A stretch of 64,000 nucleotides of DNA, taken from Struthio camelus (taxonomy: Eukaryota; Chordata; Aves; Struthioniformes; Struthionidae). A program made the translations under genes and the position numbers. The DNA lies in contig NC_090944.1 in assembly GCF_040807025.1 (NCBI RefSeq), positions 117,878,738 through 117,942,737 of the forward strand. Direction: 5' to 3'. This document shows, one piece after another, positions 36,401-47,165 of this stretch. The notes under the pieces are model-generated. The model was not told the DNA's origin and searched no databases. It saw only the letters and a program-made list of their open reading frames with translations. The first letter of the stretch is position 1, and each line of letters starts with the position of its first letter.

Positions 36401-37390
36401 GGTATATGTGAGATAATGGGCCTATGATGACAATTTCAAGCTTTTTCTTGGCTTAATCAGCTACAGGTACAGGTTGCAATAGTGTCACTTACAAGTCACT
36501 TCTTTTTTTAATGAGATTAGCAAGTAACATAGATTTTCAAAGCAGCTTCAGTACGTGCATCCAGTTGTGACTGCTTGTGTGAATCCCACAGCTCTATCCA
36601 CTGACTTACTGAAGTCTGTCCTGAGCAAGATATAGAGATGCTGCTTGTAATTCCTTTGGAACAATAAATCAATATTGTGTCTCTCACATCTCTCTTGAAG
36701 CCTAGCTCATTCCATGGTCTAAAGTCTGGAAATAGAATTGGATTCAAACATTCAGGACTTTCAAATCACTTTGTTTTCAGGACATCATGTAATTTCTGCC
36801 GAGAGACCTAGCTGTAACAGTAGTCTCAGGTCCCAGGCTGTGCTCCACGCTGCATGTCGAGGTGGCAGGCTGGCTGCCTGCTGCCCCGGTGGCGTTTCTT
36901 CTTCTCCAAGGGGTCTGTCGTTCCTGGGTCACCAAAGCGCCGTGATCAGTACCCACAGCCCCAGAGTGAGCGTCTTTGTGTACAAACAGCTGAATAAGTC
37001 TCAGCTTCTCTGATGTCAATGTAAGAGTCTTCCAGTATTGTCCTCAAGCCATGCGCCAGCTTTGCAGGCTCACAAGCTGGTAACCACAGCTGCAGGAGAC
37101 CCGGGAATGGGATGGGTGAGTGCTGGTCACTTTATGCTATATGAGACTTTCATTGTTCCAAAACTCACTTGGCAACATCCGTCCAAAGCAGGACTGAGGG
37201 TACATAAAATTGTGCTTTTCACAGTTCTACAACCAAGGCCTAGTCAGGAATAAGATCTAAGAAAAAAATGTAATTTTTGCAGTTCTTTTGATGGTGAGGA
37301 TTTTTTAAGTACGGCCACAGGGTCTGGAACTAGTTTCATTTCCAGAAAAGACGACTTTATTGCTGGAGCAAATATATAAGCCCTGCAGCA
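33431..37390. other. Intergenic DNA
   Basis: No gene recognised. GC-rich patches occur at about 34370-34580 and 34960-35130. The ORFs of 120-175 codons on both strands at 34250-34828 coincide with the first patch and contradict one another, so they are treated as composition artefacts. Confidence 0.55.
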
Positions 37391-37525
37391 CTTCTGAGAG
37401 GTAGGTAAGCATTATTTCCTCATGTATGAGCTGGGAAGTTGAAATGCAGGCCATTACCTGACTTGCACTGTCACACAGTCAGCCAGCAGCAAAGCCAGGA
37501 AAAATGGGCACAAGTCTCGGGTGGA
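37391..37525 (+). mobile_element. MIR SINE fragment
   Basis: TGAGAGGTAGGTAAGCATTATTTCCTCATGTATGAG, then ACTTGCACTGTCACACAGTCAGC and GCAAAGCCAGGA, align in order with the MIR core (TGAGGTAGGTACTATTAT ... ACTTGCCCAAGGTCACACAGC ... GCAGAGCCGGGA). It is a plausible old tRNA-derived SINE in plus orientation. Confidence 0.6.
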
Positions 37526-38297
37526 TTTGTGGGCAAGAGCACTAATGGCTCGTCGTAGCACGTAGGCTCCTGGGAAGAGGGCACGTGTGTCTTTCGTCCT
37601 GCTGTTTCGCAGTGCCTAGCACGGCCAGATGCCTCTCTGTGTCCGAGCTCCTGAGCACGACAGCAGCACAGCAGCATTAAAAATAATAGCAGACATTATG
37701 CCCTTTAGCAAAGCAGGTCACTCTTAAGCTTAATTTAGTTTGTGTCATTTGCTGGCAAAGGCTTTGCTTTCATTTTCTTGGGGAGGGTGGCAAAAAGGAA
37801 AAAAAGAAGAAGGTGGGTAGCTTGTCCGGGGCAGAAGGAGGGTCAAATTCGCAGCTGGCAGGAGTGGCCGTGAGCGCGCTGGAGCTCACAGAATGGCACC
37901 TGTTTATACGAGGGCTGAATTTGTCTCACATGGGTTATTTATACGCTCTTATTTCTGGCAAGAGAAGCGTTCCTCCAAAATGTGCCGTGCCTCATTAGCA
38001 ACCCACACCCAGAGACCTCTTTTCAACCTAGCCAAGCTTCCCAGCAGATCGCGGCAGGAGCCGGTCAAACACAATAGCTCCGGCTTGTTTGTTTCATTTC
38101 ACTTTTCCTCTCTGCTCGGCCAGCTGCCAGCGGAGATGTTCTTTGCAAAGATAATACTTTCAACTTAATCATTCACCTCTTATGTGTCTAAAAGTAGTTA
38201 AGGACGCTGGACGTTTCCAAGAAAAATAAATGAACAGAACTTGTTCAAGGGGGCCTCTTTAAGGCTGTTTTATTGATTTAAAAAAAAAAAGAAGAAG

Positions 38298-38318
38298 CAG
38301 CAGCAGCAGCAGCAGCAG
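38298..38318. repeat. (CAG)7 trinucleotide repeat
   Basis: Seven uninterrupted CAG units preceded by an A10 run and GAAGAAG. It is not in a credible coding frame. Confidence 0.9.
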
Positions 38319-40095
38319 CAAGCTGTTCCTCCACATCACCCATGCCCTATTTATTTTTAAAATGTGTGTTTAAATTTGGAGGAATGGTCATGAATGGAAA
38401 GATTATAAAGTGTCTCCCCTTGCGAAGGGGTTTGCAGTGCGTTTGGAGAGATGGGCCCAGAGGGAAATGCCAGGCATGTTCATTTTCGGGGTGGTAGCTG
38501 GACCTTGAGGGACTCCTGCCTACACCCGTGTCTGTGTGACAGAAGCAAAAACTGAGCCACCTTTTTTTTTTAAGTCACTGGGCCCTTTTTCTGGTTGTTC
38601 ATTTTGATGACACTCCGAGGGCCTGATATTTCAGAAACTTTGAGGACCCAGTCCCTTAAGGATGGGTCCCATTGCGTTGTCTCTAGTTAGGCAGCCAAAA
38701 TCACCAGTTTCTTCTGAAAATGTAGGCCTCCATTTAAACCACAAAACACCATCTTCCTTCAAGCTGGCCCAGTGACTAAAACCCATATCTTTCTCCCTCA
38801 CATATCCCATCCACAGCGCTGCCGCGAAAACGTCTGTCCTTGGGAACTGTTTAGAAACATGAAAGAGAGGTTTCACCTCCAGCAGCGCTTAACGCGGACG
38901 CTTTCCGGTTTTACTGCAAACCTGCAAAACGGAGAGTTCACGGTGAACGCGTTTTTGGCGAAGAGGCGAGAGAAATCCCTGCTCGCTTGTGGCTGGGAGC
39001 GGACTACGGCTCGAGCAGTAAGCCTGAAGCGCTCCTAAACTGCATGATCTGAGAGGAATCTGAGCTTTCATGTAACAGCCGAACCAAAGCGTCGTTATGG
39101 TTCATCCTAGGCCGTATAAACGCCACCTGGGAGGAAACGACGGCAGCTGGTGGGAGCGGGCCGGGGCTGCTTCCCTCCCGCTCGGGCCTTCCCCGGCACA
39201 GCCGGCTCTGCCACCGCAGCGCCACGGAGGGACGCGCGCGGGCCACCGCCCCCGGGCTCGAGCTGGGATTTATTTAACCCAGTGGCATTGGCAGTGCCGA
39301 CAGATCCCTCCTCTCCTGTCATGTCCCTCTGCCTTGTTTCCCTACCTCGGGAGAAGCTCCCTGCTGGAGCTCAGTGACATATTTGCGTCCCTTCCTCCCC
39401 TTTCGTCGCCCCGCTGCGTCCTCAGAGCGAAACGCGGGTGGCTGCCGGGCGCACGTGCGTGCTCGGCACGCTCCTCCAGAGCGTACGGAGGGTCTCTGCC
39501 GCATCCCACCCGGGCACAGCGGGCTTTATAGGGGTGCAGAGCGGGAGGCTCGCTCTAGATCTCCACACAACAGTGGAAAAAGGAAGAAAGGTGCAACTGT
39601 CGCCACCTGTTCAGAAAAATTCCTGCAGGGCGGACCTCCCTTTTCCAGCCTTCGATGACTAGGGGGGAAGTTATCTTGCCGGGTAGAGCGTCATTTCTTC
39701 ATCTTCTCTTCGGCAAACGAGCAGCTGAACTCAGCGAGCCGAGAGACGGAAACGAAACATCCCGCCCTCTCCTCCCCCTCTTCTTCCCTCTCCTCCTCGA
39801 CAAGAAGCGTTTTTCTAGTTCGAAAACACATCTTTGAAATCTGTTAATTTTCTTAAGGCCATGGAGAGACTTTGGACTCAGAGCCCGTGTCCCTTCCCCC
39901 TCACGGAGGGCTCTGCAGGCCTCGAGTAACCACACATTACCCAAGTTTAGCACTCTCTGCATGACTCAGATATTTTTTTTAAGAACTAGAATCCAATAGA
40001 CGTTTTCCTCGCTGATACCACTGGGACTAGAAGGTCTTTTTTTTCCCACCAACCTTCAAAACATGCTGACACACTGCATTTTTTTCAATATTTTG

Positions 40096-40119
40096 TTATT
40101 GTTATTATTATTATTATTA
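40096..40119. repeat. TTA trinucleotide repeat
   Basis: About seven TTA-type units with one TTG interruption. Confidence 0.85.
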
Positions 40120-42415
40120 AAACAGCACCAAGTCCCACAGCACCAAAGGATGGGATCTCTCCTGCTCTTTTTTTCCTTCCTCACCAGCTAAGAAAAAAAT
40201 AGGTTACTTATCCATAAAGGAAAACATTAATGGACACTGGGGTTCATCGCCTGCTTCACACCAGCGGCCGTTTGGGGCAGCCGACGGCAGCGCTGATCGG
40301 GGTCCCCGGCGGTGAGGGATGGGGCCACGGTGGCAGAAGTCCCTCCTCGCCTGGACCGAATGTGAGGAGGGAGGAGTCCAGGACTAACGTCCTGCCGTCA
40401 CCGCCCTCCCGACAAGGAGTTAGGACAGACGCTGCCTGCGCTCTCCTTAGCCCTAAAGCGTCCGACCAAGCTTGGGGCTGCGTTGTGCCAGCCGTGCTCA
40501 GACGCGCGGCCCCTCCTTGGGCGATCACCGCGAACCGATGCCGGGGCACCACTGGAAAGGGGATCTTGGCAAAGGCAAGGGCAGTTGCCCGCACTCCCTC
40601 TGTGAGCGAAGACCTCAGTCCCAAATATCAGAAAGTAAGGAGAGGATCAGTAGCTTGAAATAACACGGTGACAGCCTACACCTAAGTGTCCGAAACACAC
40701 TGCCACCTGGGAGAGGGGCTGTGCAAGAGCTGTCGCCAGCTTTGGTTACAAAATAAGAAGGCGCATCTAGCTTGCGTGGCTTCATGTGTGATGCGCTGAA
40801 AACTCAGCTCAGCTCTACCGAGGGCTTCGGGGAGGGTGAGGAAAAAGTGTGTGCAAACTTGGGCCTGGTTTCTAGGGGGTGTCAGCCAAGCGCAGAGCTT
40901 CCCACTGAAACCACAAGCCGCATGTGGAGCCAGAGCGCATTTTCTCGTGTGAATCCTGACGATTTCAAATGAACAGGTTTGGGGCCACGGTTCCCATCTG
41001 ACACTGATAGGATTGCTCTGCTGAACATTATTATTCAGCGCTGAATTCCTTCAATTGACAGCCGCGCTATTTACAGTGTCTTAGTCAGCATACACCACTC
41101 TGCTTCCCAGTCTGATGAGACCTGGATTTTCCCACACTCCCCCTTAAATGGAAACACATTGTTCATCTTCATTTTATTTATTTATTTGGTACAAAAAAAC
41201 AAGATACTGCTTTAACTTTGAAGTGCTCTCTCTACAATACTTGGTTCCTTTTTGGAGCAATGGGTTTTCCTAAAAGCCACTCTCAGCAAGATCCTTATCA
41301 AACTTGCCTTAGCAGGAGACAATGAACATTTCACAGCATGAAGACGGAAAAAAAATAAAAGGTCGATGAGAAGACAAATGCTCTATGTGAAGAGATAGCC
41401 GGGGTGCAGACGAGCTCTCCCAGCCTTGTGAACACAGATTATTTTCTGTCTAACCTACAGTTTATGAATGTATTACTTGTTGAGTCAACTCCAGAATTTA
41501 TTGCGGGGTGGACAGTGGTGCCGAGCGGAGCAGCGGAGCCGCAAGGGCCTGGCCACTGGAAAAATGGTGACTTGCACGCTGTCTGGACACGTCCACCTGG
41601 GACCCAGAAACCGCACCCTGATGTGTCCAAAGAGGAGCAGCCTCACTGCTTGCAGTTGCCAAGGATGGCAACTATAATGGGATTTGGGGGGGGAGGAGGG
41701 GTGTGTAAGCCTCTGCAAGCTGTGCGCATGACTTCCCATCACCGATCACTCCGAGACCGGTTCGTTTGCGACCGCGCTGCAAAACGAGAGGCAGAGGCAG
41801 TGGTAGCACAGCGCTTTTCCAGTGCTTGAGGCAGCGAGAAGAAAAAAGAAACGAGGAAATAACCTCCGGGGAATCCAGCTGCCAAACCCGGCTGGGGACG
41901 GCAGACCTCAGCCCCCCCATAGCGATGCGCAGGGGCACCCCCCTCTGCTGTGAGCGTCCCCAAGTCCCCTCCTTTCGGAGCCAGGTGCCAGCGGACGTGC
42001 CGCAGGGATGGGCTTTGGGCTGAAAGTTCAGCCTTGGCCCTGACGGCCCACTAGCTCTGGGGGCTCAGTCTCGGCTCCCCGCCGCGAGCAGTGCTGAGGC
42101 TCGGCGTCCAGAAACAGCTGATGTGACAGGCACGGACGGTAAGGAGGCCTTCCCCGCCAGGGCCTGCCGAATTTGCACTGCACTGCCCAGCTCTGCCCCA
42201 CGGGAGGCGGGAGCGCGGGCTGAGCCTCTGCGGGGCAGGCGCTGCGAGGCGGCCGAGGCTCCGGCTCTAGGCAGGCAGCTGGGTGCTATTTTTATGCAGG
42301 GCGATTAGTGCTTTCTTGTCACTGAGTCAGGGCAGCTCCACGCACGCCGGCCGCAGCTTTGCGTGCAGGAAAATTGTTGGCTGGAGTCTGCCGCCCTTTT
42401 TTTTTTTTGATTTTA

Positions 42416-42620
42416 GCCTAATTGTATTTTTAATTATTTGGTGCATTGCTTCAAGCCAAGGATATGCAATCAGTCAATGTTTGTTGGTTGAAATAGAAAT
42501 AAACAATAGGTTAATATAAATAAAAGAGTGCTCTGGTTTATTGCCCAATGATAATGAGTGCATTGTTGAGTGGATGCTTGCCTGAAGGCTTTGAAGATTG
42601 CTTTAGTTATTTATTCTTCT
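42416..42620. promoter_or_regulatory. AT-rich motif-dense segment, candidate enhancer
   Basis: Within 200 bases are TAATTG and TTAATTATT homeodomain cores, a TGTTTGTTGG forkhead-type site, AATAAACAATAG (overlapping forkhead and SOX cores) and a CCAAT. Such dense clusters are typical of developmental enhancers. HLX is the only developmental gene in the window. Conservation cannot be judged from one sequence. Confidence 0.3.
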
Positions 42621-43231
42621 AAAGATGGGTAACTTTGTTCTATTTGCTTAGCTTCTTAGGATTTTGAATAGGCAAGAGGTGAAGTACAGTAAAGGTGGGT
42701 CTGGCTCCGAGCTCTAAGGGAGCCTGGAGGGAGAACGTGTTTTTGGACTCTGATCTCATCCAAAAAACGTACCGCATTTCAATACCCTTAGATAGCTTAC
42801 ACATTGGAAATGCCAAGTAACCGGAAACTTTCGCTCCAAAGTCAACTCTGCTTTCATTAATAATTATTTTAAGACTGCATTCATAGAACAAAACAGTACT
42901 ATATGGAGCAAAAATAGATCTGTGGGGAATTCAAGGCTGAGAAAGAGCTCATTCCGCCATCTCCACTCTCACAGTTAATTTGCAAAAATTAGCGTCTTGA
43001 GATGCGAGCGAGGTGTTCAGCCTAGGTCACAGCGAGGGGCAGGCAAAGGGAAGAAAAGAGAGCTGCCCTCAAAACAGTGACAATAATAACACGATGCAGA
43101 GCTCAAACGCCGCTAGCGGACTGAAGGCCTCGTGCCGGGCAGCGCGGAGCCCGCGCTGGGGAGCGCTGGCCACGGCTGTCTGCAGGAGTTAACGGTGCTG
43201 CTTCCTAATTTCTTTGGGTGGTAGAGAAGTG

Positions 43232-43282
43232 TTTTTAACCCCATTTTACAGACGAGAAAGCTGAACCACAGAATATGAAGAT
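43232..43282 (+). mobile_element. MIR core scrap
   Basis: TTAACCCCATTTTACAGACGAGAAAGCTGAACCACAG closely follows the MIR core phrase (ATCCCCATTTTACAGATGAGGAAACTGAGGCACAG). Confidence 0.55.
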
Positions 43283-46041
43283 GCATGTTTTAGTTACAAA
43301 TGTGGAACTTGACTTTTTCTTTTGGATCTGACCTGGTATCCCTTGGCTTACTTTCCCGTCATAAAGATGCCGCCTGTGCCTGTAATCTGCTTTTACAAGT
43401 CATGAAGATCATTATAAATATTATGAGATTTATCACTTCTGTATGTAATACGCCGATATTGGCAACAATTTTTGAAAACACAACAGCAACAAGAAGCATA
43501 TGTTCTGAGATTCAAGTTAGTGGGATTTTTTTCTGCCAAGGACAATAATTTTTTTCCCCCTTTTTTTTTTTCAAAATAAACATCACGCTGGAATGTGCTG
43601 CAGCAAATGGCTTGGGCTCTATTATATTTCATGCAGCTTTCTAAACAATTTTCAACCCTGCTGGCACAGTGTCAAACAGAAGGCAACCAACAATAGCAAA
43701 ATCCCATTAAAGCTGAGAAGGTTCCTTCCTGAGGTGAACACGGCCAGAAATAGTAATCTTGGCTCTCTTTTCAATTTGGCATTGGGGACTAATAATGCAT
43801 GTTCTACTAATGGAAATTATCTAATTTCATCCAAGTGCAGCTCCAGAGAGAGCTGGGCTGACGCACAAACAGTCAATATAACAACATTCTTCTTGAAGAG
43901 TTGAACAATAGAGCTTTGGTGGGACTGTGATTAACAACGTCAAACTAAGAACAAACAGAAGGTGTAAAAATAGGCATCTGAGGAGTTGACACAACGGACT
44001 ATTTTTCATCTGTAAGGCCAGAGGAGAATAGCTTGTTAAATTCTATGCTTGGAGCACTTCATCAGATGTTGTGTGGAAGGACAAAAAAAAAAAAAAATCC
44101 CATTTCCCATCTGGGTCTGAATGTACTAAGGAACTGCACATGCCTTATTAATATAAATCATGCTAGGAGTATAATTCCCATTAGCATTAAAGAACCATTT
44201 TTCAATGAAGCACTCTTGCACCAGAAATGCCTAACGGGAAATAATGATGTTTGCTTCATTTAAAGAGAATAGTAAAATACAGTGTAAAGCCCAAGAAGAT
44301 AGAGAGCTGTTTCTTCTCTTGAATGCTGCAGGTTTTCGGGGCTATCATGAGATACCCCTTCCCCGCGCAGCAGGCCCGCATCCAGGCATGGGGTCAGCTG
44401 CTGTGTGGGCATAGGGCTGCCCACCCCTGAGTAAGGAGCGGCGCTGGGGCAAAGAAGCGCTAGAACAAATTTGGGCAGCGCTAGAGCCCAGAGGCAAAGG
44501 AGCACTGCTGGCCGCCCAGCAGGCCCCCGCAGCTACCCAGGCTACGTGAGGGAAGGTGTCCAGCTTCCCTCCACCCTCCCCTGCTTCCTCCTCAGCGCTG
44601 CCTAAAATTTGGAGAGCACAAAGATGGCTTGGAGCCACCTCCCACTCCCTCTTGCCGGCACGGTCAAACTTCACCTTGGAATTCTTTGTAGTCAACCTAA
44701 AAATATCACTCCTCAAAAACAAATGGCAGCCCCAATGATTATTTATCACTTTTCAAGAACATGTCACCAGCCACATTTCCCTTTAACATTGGAGCCGCAG
44801 CTGGACTGAAAATGTGCCTGGTACATTAAAAACCAGAAGCATTAGAGGTACATGAAGCTGCCGCATAGCTCATTAGCTTTGGTGCTTTGCCTGGTTTTCC
44901 CATAGCTTTGACTCCTGGCCTCTCGGCTCATGCAGTACTTTGGTTACTGGCTCCCTAAGGAGCTGAATGTGCCTGGCGAGGTTCGCTGGGCAGAAGCTCG
45001 CCCCAGCGTTTGCGTGGGCACACACTGACCTATGAACCTCGGTATTACCTTACCATCACAGTGATGGATTAATTCTCGTTCCCCTGGTTTGAGTGCAACA
45101 GCTCACTTCTAGCTCTCAAGGAAAGGAAGTTCTAGTCTTGACATGCTAGGCAAAGTTTCCACCTATGGTTAAGCAGGTATGTTTATTTTTAATTTTTATG
45201 AATCTCAAGTAGCTGTTTACTCGTTGTTATTTTTAGAGACTAAGAGGTTAGTTCTATGTTTTTATAAAATTCCTAGATGCGCATTTGGCCTTTGGGATTT
45301 TGCACGTGGCACAACACAACTAATTCACCTCTGCATTGTGGCCACCAGCAACAATCCCATTCCACCCTCATTCATCTCGTAGGTCACCCTCTCGGTTCCT
45401 GTTCTGCTCAGGTTCTGCCAAAATTCTGTCATTCTTGTTCTCCTTCCTTTAAACAACAATAAAAATGATGAAACCTATGGAAATTACTAATAATGAAAGA
45501 AAGGCACACCAGAAGTAATACAACATTACACAAAACATTCAGCCTTTTTTTTCATAATTGCATGTCGCACAACTCCCCCCCACAGGGTCACATCACAGAG
45601 TGCCAGAGCCTTCACCAGCGTTGCTCTAGTCTCAGCTTTCACACCCAACTCATCCTAAATTCTCCCAGAAACCAGCCCCTTTGTCTGTGAGCAGCCAGTG
45701 CCAGTTCCCCCCTCCAAATCCCAGCCCCGCTCTTGCCAGGCTCCTTGTGTCAGCCTGCTCCTCTCCCACCCTCCCTCTGTCCCAGTGCTTTTAAATTAGG
45801 CAGGTTCTCAGCTCTCAGATTTGGTGACCAACCCAAGCTCACCCACAAGCACTCGGACACCGTGAACACGGGGCAGCTTGGCTCTGCCAGGCTGGGAGCG
45901 CCCTCGCTCCTCCGTGGTGACCGCAGAGACTCGGGCACAGAGAGGTCCGTGTGGCCTCAGCGGACGTGAGCTCGGCAGAGGTGTTTAGCTCTTAAACACT
46001 ACCAAGCCACAGCTTAACAAATGCACGCCAAAAGTCTTTAG
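43283..46041. other. Intergenic DNA
   Basis: No recognised gene. AT-rich, motif-dense segments at about 43555-43900 and 44680-44890 resemble conserved noncoding DNA in texture. An A-run lies at 44083-44097. A pyrimidine-rich zone at about 45540-45790 precedes the two-exon candidate. Confidence 0.5.
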
Positions 46042-47054
46042 CTTGGCCAGCTTCAGCAGGTGCGTGAAGATGATAAAAAGCATGGTTCTGGCATGCCCCC
46101 AACCAAGTTTCTGCTGCAAAGCGTAAAGAAGCTACAGCTTCCACCAGAATGGCTTAACAATAGCGAACGTATTTCCCTCCCAGAAGATCTCAGAAACAAC
46201 AGAGCCATTTTGCCTGAAATGCTCTCCCACAAACAAACTCTACCTGAGGTAGATTCCCAGGAAGAAACATTTTTTAACCCCAGGCGACAGCGTTGCAGAG
46301 ACAGAAATATAGCATCTTTGCACGGAAAGCCGTGCCGCCTTCCTGACAGGTAATGAAAGCTCTCCCCTCAGCCGGCAGGAGACCCGGTTAACGGCCAGTA
46401 TTATCCTGGGTGGGGCCGACTAGCGTGCAAAATTCAAAGATGTAGTCCTCGGGGGGGGGAAATATGGGAAAGCTTCAGACCATAAAAGCAAAAAGCCTTA
46501 CGGCTGAATTCGTCCTCGGTGATTCCAGTGGCGATACACCAAGGCTAAATTTGACTCACGAGGCTTGTTATTATTGCAGATTTTATTGTTAGTGTGCACC
46601 AGAGGGTGCTACTCTGTCAGTGTTTGGAAAAGATCATAGTAATAAGACTATCTTCAATGTCTTCATTCATTGGAAAGCCAGACTGAGTAGACTGAGTGGG
46701 CGCGTGTTGATATTCATATTACCGTTCAGTCTAGCCTCAAAATAAAATGGATTGCTTAGCTGGGAAAAAGAGAATTTCTTGGCTTGGAAAAGATTTCATA
46801 CATCTGAGGTCAAGGGTAAACATTTGGGTTAGACATGGTGACAAATGAAAGGAAAGTATGGTCAATCTTTCCTTTTTCTCTCTATTTCACAATTCCAGGA
46901 TGAAGGGACGCCTCGGTAAGCTAGCTGAGAAATTAGAAAACAAAACAAGAAAGCAGAGAGAGAATGCAGACACTGAAAATAATAAACCTTTGGAATTCAC
47001 TGCTGCAGGACAGATAATCAAATTCTCATGATAAAATTTTGCAGAGGAAATAAA
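46042..47054 (+). CDS. Candidate novel two-exon gene with LPE repeats (hypothetical)
   Basis: A frame open from 46042 (first ATG 46093) ends CTTCCTGACAG before a GTAATG donor at 46350. A CTTTTTCTCTCTATTTCACAATTCCAG acceptor ends at 46898. The join completes an Arg codon and continues in frame for 43 codons to TGA at 47029-47031, with AATAAA at 47049-47054. The joined protein from ATG 46093 would be about 129 residues. Exon A has four LPE-type repeats spaced 10-13 residues (LPPEWL, LPEDL, LPEMLS, LPEVDS). Exon B is basic (KLAEKLENKTRKQREN) and ends KPLEFTAAGQ. No family is recognised and no upstream exon or promoter is identified. Exon B lies in old repeat-like DNA, so it may be an exonised transposon or chance. 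Confidence 0.25.
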
Positions 47055-47165
47055 AGCAAAGTACTTTTATGACTGTTACAGTGTTTTGGCTAAGATAAGG
47101 GTAACCAGATCTCAGGCATCAAGATATAAAATGATGTGTTAGAGGTATCAGTAGGAAATGACTTC
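46890..47165 (+). mobile_element. Ancient CR1/L3-type repeat fragment overlapping candidate exon B
   Basis: AATAATAAACCTTTGGAATTCACTGCTGCAGGACAG, then ATAAAATTTTGCAGAGGAAATAAAAG and a GGCATCAAGATATAAAAT-type tail, follow the same family phrase as the copy at 33190-33430 (TTTGGAACTCATTGCCACAGGA ... AATTTAGCAGA). The match is by memory and weak. Confidence 0.35.

Larger units (their letters stand above)
37526..43230. other. Intergenic DNA with enhancer-like and CpG-rich segments
   Basis: No gene recognised. It contains a CAG repeat (38298-38318), a TTA repeat (40096-40119), CpG-rich patches (about 39120-39510, 40250-40560 and 41880-42270) and AT-rich motif-dense segments at about 37880-38180 and 42416-42620. 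Confidence 0.55.

Noticed and set aside
38298-38318. CAG repeat as a possible polyglutamine tract
   Set aside because: No open frame of useful length surrounds it; an A10 run and AT-rich DNA flank it.
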